From SFTJ01 sp045613305 (GTDB taxonomy: Bacteria; Bacteroidota; Bacteroidia; Bacteroidales; Muribaculaceae), in assembly GCA_045613305.1 (NCBI GenBank), contig JAZLAU010000011.1:1-64000 (forward strand): a stretch of DNA of 64,000 nucleotides. Direction: 5' to 3'. Both the position numbers and the translations under genes were made by a program. Below, in pieces: positions 58,427 through 64,000 of the stretch. The notes under the pieces are model-generated. The model was not told where the DNA came from, ran no database searches, and saw only the letters and a list, made by a program, of their open reading frames with translations. Position 1 is the first letter of the stretch, and each line of letters starts with the position of its first letter.

Positions 58427-61400
58427 TCACTTACCCTTCACCGAAGAGATGCGCAGTTTGTAACTTGCAGGTTCTTCCTTAACATCATATTTAGGCATTG
58501 CTTGAGGGCCACAACTACCATTACCAATACCTCTTTGATAAGCATCAAGGTGCAAATATATGAACGGACGCTCTTGCATTTCCCAAATGTGCAAGCCATT
58601 CATCAAGTCTACATCGGTGTAACGCAAAGCCGAGAATGCCACATCGCCTTCAGTTTCAATCTTTATGCCACGGCCCTTGTTATTGGTCATTACCAATTCA
58701 CGCAAGCCAATGCGGTTAGCCATCGACTGAGGCTTAGTGTTAGGAACCACCATATCTTGCACTGTGGTCATATAGCGGCCCACGAAGCATCCATTGTCGC
58801 GGTCAATATAGTTTTCCCACGGACCCTTTGCATAATAGTTGATGTAGCCCAAGCCAGGGTTAATGCCACAAGCCAAACCTGTGCGACGCAATCCCTTAGT
58901 TTGAGGCACAAATTTAGCATCAATGTCAACTATGCCGTTAGGATAGATTGTATACACCAATTCGGTGCCGCAAAGGCTGCCGCCGCGCTTAGTGCTTACT
59001 TCAACACAACCATTTGCCAAGGTCTTTGTTGAAATTTGGCCTTCAGCATCAAGTCCGTTGCCATTATATTCTATGCGGTCGTTTTCAATCCAACGGAAGT
59101 TGTCGTATTCAAAGCCCATTCCGCCATATATCACGTCGATGCCATCAAGGCGAAGTTGCTTAACCACACCAGTAGTCTTGTCAAACGATATTACCACTGC
59201 ATTGTTCTTCACCACCACTTGGCCGTCTTCTTCAGCCACGGCCAAGGCACCGGCATCAGTCTTCACCTTAACCGATGAAAGGTGTGCGCTGCGCTTGTTA
59301 AGTTCGAATTGTGCAGCTGCCAATTCATGACCGGCATCCACCCAATTGTAGTTTTCCTTATTTTCTACCTTAACGGTAAGCATAATTTCTGTGCCGTTCT
59401 TTGCAGCCTTCTTCAAGTCGGCATTCTTTGGCAACTTAATAGTCACGTCGCCCTTTTGGTCAGGCGCCAATTCTGGCAAGGCAATAGTGCCCGCTCCTGA
59501 CGAATAGCCATTTACAAGCACATCCCACTTAAGCATCATGCCCTTAGTGCTGATAAAGTCGTAGGTGTTGTTAACATTCACCACCGCTTCGTTCTTTTCT
59601 GCATCTATGCCCGATAGCGAGAACTTAATATACTGATACACAGCCTTCACATCTACCAACTTTGGAGTCACTTCGCGCAAGGCTGTGGTGATACCGTTAC
59701 AGCAGAAGTTGCCTTGGTGAGGGCCAGGATAGTCGTAACCAGTGTGCAAACGGCCCATGTATGTGCCCTTCTTAATTTCCACTGGTTCGTAAATCGACTG
59801 GTCAACCCAGTCCCATATTGCGCCACCTATGGTTGTTGTGCTGTTTTCAATGCTTTCCCAATATTCACGCAAGTTACCGATGGCTGTACCCATTGAGTGC
59901 GCATATTCGCAAATAAACATTGGTTTGTCGAACGAATTAACATACTCATCCATCCATTCCATGCTTGGATACATCTTCGAATACATGTCGCTGAATCGGT
60001 TACCGCCAAATTCCTTGCCGTCGCGAGTACTTTCGTGGTGTATCAATCGCTTATCAAGGCGTTTTGCCGCATCGTAGCATGCTTGGAAGTTGTTACCACC
60101 ACCGTTTTCGTTACCAAGACTCCAGAAAATAATGCTTGGGTGATTGCGGTCGCGAAGCATCATGCGTTCCACACGGTCAACAAACGAAGGAATCCACGAT
60201 GGCATGTCGCTAATCGATTGGTTTGCGTGGTCTTCAAGGTCGGCCTCGTCCATTGTGTACAGCCCGAAATAGTCGAACATTGCATACATCTTGGCTGCAT
60301 TTGGATAGTGCGATGTGCGTATGGTGTTAATGTTGCTGCGCTTCATCAACAACACATCTTCGAGCATCGATTCGGTTGTCACGGCACGGCCATACAATGG
60401 GTGGGTGTCATGACGGTTTACGCCCTTAAAGAACACACGTTGACCATTAATGTAAATCAACGAGCCGCGTTGTTCTATTTCACGGAAACCATATTTTGTA
60501 GAGAATGCCAATTCTTCCTTGCCGGCTTCACGTTGCAACACGCGAACGGTGTAAAGGTTTGGTGTTTCGGCAGTCCATGGCAACACGTCCTTCACCTTAA
60601 AGGCAACATTGGCGCTTGCTGTCGACTTCTTGGCATCATATTTAACCACTACGGTCTTTTCAGCCACCAACTTGTCGTTAGTGTCCATAAGTTTAACCAC
60701 CAACTCTTTCTTACCCTTCATTCCATCGCGGTTGTCGAGAGTTAGAGCCACATTCATAGTGCCGGCAGTGTAGTTGCTCTTCTGAGTCAAAGCCGAGGTG
60801 ATAACATGGTCGCGAACACTCACCTTTGGCACGCTATACAAATACACATCGCGGAAAATACCGCTCATGCGGAACATGTCTTGGCATTCCAAATACGAGC
60901 CGTCGCTCCAACGGAACACCTGAACTGCCAAGCGGTTGCTGCCCGGACGCAAATACTTTGTCAAATCGAATTCTGCCACATTGTTTGCACCTTGCGAATA
61001 ACCCACATATTGGCCATTCAAATACACCAATGCTGCGCTGTAGATGCCGCCAAAGTGAATAAATGTGCGGTTGCCGTCCCAATTACTTGGCATATCGAAG
61101 AAGTGAACATATGAGCCCACTGGATTAATGCCATAGTTCTTGCCACCGTCGTTAAAGCCCTTGCGTGCTCTGATAAACGGAGGGGTGTTGCCGTGTGGAT
61201 ATTCCACGTTGCAATATATTGGACGGTCGTAGCCTTGCATTTCCCAGTTTGATGGCACTGGAATTTTATCCCAACTGCTCACGTCATAGTCTTCTTCATA
61301 GAAATCGGTTGGGCGCAACGATGGTTCTGGCACCAAACTGAAATACCAATTACCGTTAAGCAATTTGGCATTTGCGCTCTTGGTGTAGTTCCATGGGTAA

Positions 61401-62038
61401 TTGTAGAAGTTAGCGTCGGCCAACATTGCGCTTTCGCTGGCATATGGAGTGAAGGTTGCGTGGCCCTTCTCCTTATTTTCTTCAAAACGGGTTTCGTCTT
61501 CCCATATTGGCTGTTCGCCTTGAGCCAAATCAGCACCGCCGTCTACGGTGAGATGTGTGGCCACGATGCGAAACAGTGCAGCGTCTTTTGTGCCTGCCTT
61601 TGCAGCATCGGTCATTATCACTTTATTGCCCTCAACGGCTGCTGCCCACTTGGCATTGTTCGATGGAACCAATTGCACCGATTCGCCTACTCTATTGGCC
61701 AACCACAATTGCATTTCATCCGAACCATTGGTTTCTGTCATCTTTGCTGTAGCAGTATCGTCTGCACGCATCGACACATTGCCATATGCATTTGAGAATC
61801 TGAAACTTCCCGATAGTTCACTGATAGTCCAATACTGGCTCTTATCGTTCTTGTCTACAGCCTTCAATATCACTTGGCCGCCGTCACCGGCATAACCAAG
61901 AACCTTATCGGGGTGTGACACCGACACGATTTGATAAATTCGCTGTTGGTCAAAGCGCATTTGCGCAAACACCGGCGCGGTCAATACCGTTGCCAATAAC
62001 GCAACAAATGCACATCGCAAAACATTTTTTTTAATCAT
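58427..62038 (-). CDS. LacZ-type GH2 beta-galactosidase with N-terminal beta-trefoil-like domain
   Basis: A 1,203-residue exported enzyme (signal to about residue 26, VFAQ). Residues about 32-165 are a ricin/beta-trefoil-like segment with QYWTI and LWLAN QxW-type repeats, not present in E. coli LacZ. The GH2 part follows: sugar-binding sandwich, Ig domain, TIM barrel with acid/base Glu644 (LGNENGG) and nucleophile Glu711 (ICEYAH), then another beta domain and the C-terminal galactosidase small-chain-like region (ENDRIEYNGNG; GPWENYIDR). It probably removes terminal beta-galactose at the cell surface or in the periplasm. Promoter at 62143-62173. Confidence 0.9.
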   Translation of the reverse strand: MIKKNVLRCAFVALLATVLTAPVFAQMRFDQQRIYQIVSVSHPDKVLGYAGDGGQVILKAVDKNDKSQYWTISELSGSFRFSNAYGNVSMRADDTATAKMTETNGSDEMQLWLANRVGESVQLVPSNNAKWAAAVEGNKVIMTDAAKAGTKDAALFRIVATHLTVDGGADLAQGEQPIWEDETRFEENKEKGHATFTPYASESAMLADANFYNYPWNYTKSANAKLLNGNWYFSLVPEPSLRPTDFYEEDYDVSSWDKIPVPSNWEMQGYDRPIYCNVEYPHGNTPPFIRARKGFNDGGKNYGINPVGSYVHFFDMPSNWDGNRTFIHFGGIYSAALVYLNGQYVGYSQGANNVAEFDLTKYLRPGSNRLAVQVFRWSDGSYLECQDMFRMSGIFRDVYLYSVPKVSVRDHVITSALTQKSNYTAGTMNVALTLDNRDGMKGKKELVVKLMDTNDKLVAEKTVVVKYDAKKSTASANVAFKVKDVLPWTAETPNLYTVRVLQREAGKEELAFSTKYGFREIEQRGSLIYINGQRVFFKGVNRHDTHPLYGRAVTTESMLEDVLLMKRSNINTIRTSHYPNAAKMYAMFDYFGLYTMDEADLEDHANQSISDMPSWIPSFVDRVERMMLRDRNHPSIIFWSLGNENGGGNNFQACYDAAKRLDKRLIHHESTRDGKEFGGNRFSDMYSKMYPSMEWMDEYVNSFDKPMFICEYAHSMGTAIGNLREYWESIENSTTTIGGAIWDWVDQSIYEPVEIKKGTYMGRLHTGYDYPGPHQGNFCCNGITTALREVTPKLVDVKAVYQYIKFSLSGIDAEKNEAVVNVNNTYDFISTKGMMLKWDVLVNGYSSGAGTIALPELAPDQKGDVTIKLPKNADLKKAAKNGTEIMLTVKVENKENYNWVDAGHELAAAQFELNKRSAHLSSVKVKTDAGALAVAEEDGQVVVKNNAVVISFDKTTGVVKQLRLDGIDVIYGGMGFEYDNFRWIENDRIEYNGNGLDAEGQISTKTLANGCVEVSTKRGGSLCGTELVYTIYPNGIVDIDAKFVPQTKGLRRTGLACGINPGLGYINYYAKGPWENYIDRDNGCFVGRYMTTVQDMVVPNTKPQSMANRIGLRELVMTNNKGRGIKIETEGDVAFSALRYTDVDLMNGLHIWEMQERPFIYLHLDAYQRGIGNGSCGPQAMPKYDVKEEPASYKLRISSVKGK

Positions 62039-62101
62039 ATGAAAATAGCGATTAGGTTTTATTTATTTTAGATAATTATTTTCTTTTTGGTTTACATAAT
62101 C

Positions 62102-62124
62102 GCAGCGCCGCAACTGCGGTCTGC
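62102..62124 (-). promoter_or_regulatory. Hairpin in the leader of the LacZ-type mRNA
   Basis: GCAG ... CTGC outer and CCGCA-AC-TGCGG inner arms form a compact stem 64-86 bases before the ATG, inside the predicted leader. It could fold in the mRNA and affect translation or stability. Confidence 0.35.
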
Positions 62125-62142
62125 ACATAGGTACATTTTTGG

Positions 62143-62173
62143 CAAAGTTACTCAAAAGTTTCTTTAATATCAA
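62143..62173 (-). promoter_or_regulatory. Promoter of the LacZ-type gene
   Basis: Minus-strand TTG (62173-62171) and TAACTTTG (62150-62143) are 20 bases apart. Confidence 0.75.
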
Positions 62174-62252
62174 TCAATAATGACAATTTGAGCACATTGC
62201 CACACACATATTCACATTAATTATAATATTTCGCATTGTGAGTTTTATTAAT

Positions 62253-62260
62253 TACTTTTG
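62253..62260 (+). promoter_or_regulatory. -7 box 4 bases before the helicase start
   Basis: TACTTTTG ends 4 bases before the ATG at 62265, so the transcript would be leaderless or nearly so. A GTG nine codons upstream (62238) would overlap the promoter and is rejected. Confidence 0.5.
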
Positions 62261-62264
62261 CAAT

Positions 62265-63716
62265 ATGCAACACCCCGACGGAAATAACACCCCTAATACC
62301 GCTGTACAACAAGCAGTGAGAAACTTCGGAATTGAGGTTATGAACAATCTGCCCTATGACCCCAACCCCGACCAAATGCTCCTTATTGCACAATTCGGAC
62401 AATTCTGTTTCAATTCGCCAAGCGACGCTGTGTTTTTGCTCGGCGGATATGCCGGCACGGGCAAAACATCGATGACGGGTGCCATAGTGAAAACTCTCAC
62501 CGACCACAACGTGAAATGCGTACTGCTGGCCCCAACCGGGCGCGCCGCTAAAGTGTTTGCCGAATTCTCGGGGCATGCCGCTTTCACCATTCACCGAAAG
62601 ATATATCGGCAAAAGGCCTATGGCTCCGACGGATTTGGCCTGGCCGAAAACAAGCACACCAACACGTTTTTCATCGTCGACGAAGCCTCAATGATTGCAA
62701 ACTCGCAAGGCGAAGGGGCTTTCTTCGGCACGGGCCGACTTCTCGACGACCTAATCCACTACGTCTATAGCGGCAACAACTGCCGGCTTGTGCTAATTGG
62801 CGACCGTGCTCAGTTACCTCCAGTGGGACAATCTGACAGCCCCGCACTTTCAAAACCCGTGTTGCAATCATATGCACTTAATGTGTATGATTGTTTCCTC
62901 TCCGACATTGCTCGACAGGCCGCCGAATCGGGAATTCTCTATAATGCCACTGTGTTGCGCAACATGATGGCCGAAAACAATCTGTCGAAGCCCACCCTAA
63001 CATTTTCAAAATTTGACGACATCGAACCCATTTCGAGTGAGTTCCTGCTCGAAAAAATCTCCGACTGCTACAGCATCGATGGTCTGCACGACACCTTGGT
63101 GGTGACGCGAAGCAACAAACGCGCCACTATGTTTAACCTCGGCATCAGAAACCAAATTCTATATCGCGAAGACGAACTTGTGGCTGGCGATATGCTTTTG
63201 GTGTCGAAAAACAACTATTTCTGGAGCGCCGACTACGACGAAATCGACTTTATTGCCAACGGCGACGTGATGCGGGTGGTGAGAGTGCGTGGCGACGTGG
63301 AACAACGCTACGGCTTGCGTTTTGCCAACGTCACCGTGGAATTCCCCGACCACAACAACCTGGAAATGGATGTAAAAATTGTGCTCGACGCACTGGTGAG
63401 CGACGCTCCTGCCCTGAGCCGCGCTCAAAGCGAATTGCTATTTATGGAGGTGAACAACGAATTAGAGGGCGACAAGCGCACCCGCTACAAAGCCATGAAA
63501 AACCACCCTTACTTCAACGCCTTGCAAGTGAAATATGCCTACACTGTCACTTGCCACAAGGCGCAAGGCGGACAATGGAAAAATGTGTTTATCGACATGG
63601 GATATATTGCTGAAGAGGCTTTTGAGCAACTCGACTTCTTCCGTTGGCTTTACACTGCCATTTCTCGAGCCCGACAGCATGTGTATCTCATCAACTGCCC
63701 GCTACAAAGCATTTAA
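62265..63716 (+). CDS. RecD/Dda-like superfamily 1 DNA helicase
   Basis: A 483-residue cytoplasmic ATPase. Walker A is GGYAGTGKTS (about residues 63-72), APTGRAAK is motif Ia, VDEASM motif II, GDRAQLPPVG motif III. The C-terminal VTCHKAQGGQW and LYTAISRARQHVYL are motifs V and VI. The order is that of RecD2/Dda/Pif1-type 5'-3' helicases. It is shorter than RecD2 and lacks its long N-terminal extension. It probably acts in replication or repair. Closely related proteins are widespread in Bacteroidetes. Confidence 0.88.
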   Translation: MQHPDGNNTPNTAVQQAVRNFGIEVMNNLPYDPNPDQMLLIAQFGQFCFNSPSDAVFLLGGYAGTGKTSMTGAIVKTLTDHNVKCVLLAPTGRAAKVFAEFSGHAAFTIHRKIYRQKAYGSDGFGLAENKHTNTFFIVDEASMIANSQGEGAFFGTGRLLDDLIHYVYSGNNCRLVLIGDRAQLPPVGQSDSPALSKPVLQSYALNVYDCFLSDIARQAAESGILYNATVLRNMMAENNLSKPTLTFSKFDDIEPISSEFLLEKISDCYSIDGLHDTLVVTRSNKRATMFNLGIRNQILYREDELVAGDMLLVSKNNYFWSADYDEIDFIANGDVMRVVRVRGDVEQRYGLRFANVTVEFPDHNNLEMDVKIVLDALVSDAPALSRAQSELLFMEVNNELEGDKRTRYKAMKNHPYFNALQVKYAYTVTCHKAQGGQWKNVFIDMGYIAEEAFEQLDFFRWLYTAISRARQHVYLINCPLQSI

Positions 63717-63780
63717 GTTCCACAATCTTGCCATTCGGCCTGCTGTTTGCCCCACACTCTTGCTTTACGAGTGCATCCCG

Positions 63781-64000
63781 CTACTCTCTTCGCAAATCCT
63801 TACCTTTAACATTAACCTTGGGCACTGGCTTTTCGTGATGCATATTGAAATTAAACGGCATCACCGACAAGATGGTCGAGGCCAATGCACATATCATCAA
63901 CACATAGCCGGCTATAAATCCAAAACCTATACCATCATATGAATATATCTCGGGTGATTGTATCAGCACATATTGCTTAGCAAAAAAATAAAACGCCAAA
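63781..64000 (-). CDS. C-terminal end of a membrane protein (runs off the window)
   Basis: About 72 residues visible at the right edge, continuing beyond position 64000. A hydrophobic segment (FGFIAGYVLMICALASTILSV) is followed by a short basic tail (KPVPKVNVKGKDLRRE). No ATG start is inside the window; the frame begins at a TTG that is likely internal. It could be the last membrane helix of a transporter, but no family is recognised. Confidence 0.45.
   Translation of the reverse strand, partial: LAFYFFAKQYVLIQSPEIYSYDGIGFGFIAGYVLMICALASTILSVMPFNFNMHHEKPVPKVNVKGKDLRRE

Noticed and set aside
59897..60745. Long open frame on the plus strand opposite the LacZ-type gene
   Set aside because: It is the shadow of a strongly coding minus-strand gene, has no promoter or family match, and its composition follows the codon pattern of the opposite strand.
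1..64000. CRISPR arrays, rRNA genes or insertion sequences
   Set aside because: No regularly spaced repeats, rRNA-like sequence or transposase motifs were found on either strand.

Overview
The window is chromosomal DNA from a member of the order Bacteroidales, most likely a gut Muribaculaceae- or Bacteroides-type organism. The evidence is the recurring Bacteroidetes -7 promoter box TAnnTTTG with a TTG/TTTG box about 20 bases upstream, type IX secretion parts (a PorQ homologue and C-terminal sorting-type tails), BACON, DUF5683, DUF2851, DUF3472 and PCMD domains, many secreted GH2 enzymes, and tRNA genes without an encoded CCA. No rRNA, CRISPR array, insertion sequence or SusC/SusD pair was found.

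Layout. 1-8030: a HipB/HipA kinase module, a DUF695 protein with a thioredoxin-like lipoprotein, a LemA-like three-gene leftward operon and a DUF2851 gene. 8265-20132: a giant GH2/GH43-like surface protein, an outer-membrane porin, a PCMD-type protein, the housekeeping run aroQ - O-methyltransferase - rbfA - LolC/E-like permease, and a GH78-like rhamnosidase. 20352-24277: a small island of leftward phage-type genes including an HK97-type major capsid protein (DUF5309-like) with no terminase, portal or tail, split by a rightward M28 peptidase gene. 24591-33820: two large secreted multidomain proteins, a GH2 enzyme, a TonB C-terminal-domain protein and PorQ. 34069-45953: a BACON lipoprotein, a YycJ-like hydrolase, an RsmI-like methylase, recO, a tRNA-Glu / rpsT / tRNA-Glu unit, a decayed mobile-element gene, an operon parA - parB - DUF5683 - LysM lytic transglycosylase, and an ECF sigma / anti-sigma / two Spy-CpxP-like operon. 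46275-58084: another GH2 enzyme, a steroid 5-alpha-reductase homologue with two short-chain dehydrogenases, a six-gene leftward operon (HARE-HTH, SDR, CAT-like acetyltransferase, zinc alcohol dehydrogenase, DUF5714, EamA), pyrE with an SRPBCC gene, and pepT. 58427-64000: a LacZ-type GH2 enzyme, a RecD/Dda-like helicase and the end of a membrane-protein gene.

How it fits together. The carbohydrate genes (four GH2 proteins, a GH43-like propeller, GH78, PCMD, DUF3472, FG-GAP) form scattered secreted glycan-degrading functions instead of one SusCD locus. Some look destined for type IX secretion, which PorQ supports. The most unusual content is the stand-alone capsid island. Next are the 5-alpha-reductase/SDR cluster, whose key residues match animal steroid 5-alpha-reductases, and a pseudogene beside the duplicated tRNA-Glu that marks an old mobile-element insertion. 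Several genes have the -7 box only 4-6 bases before the ATG, suggesting leaderless transcripts.
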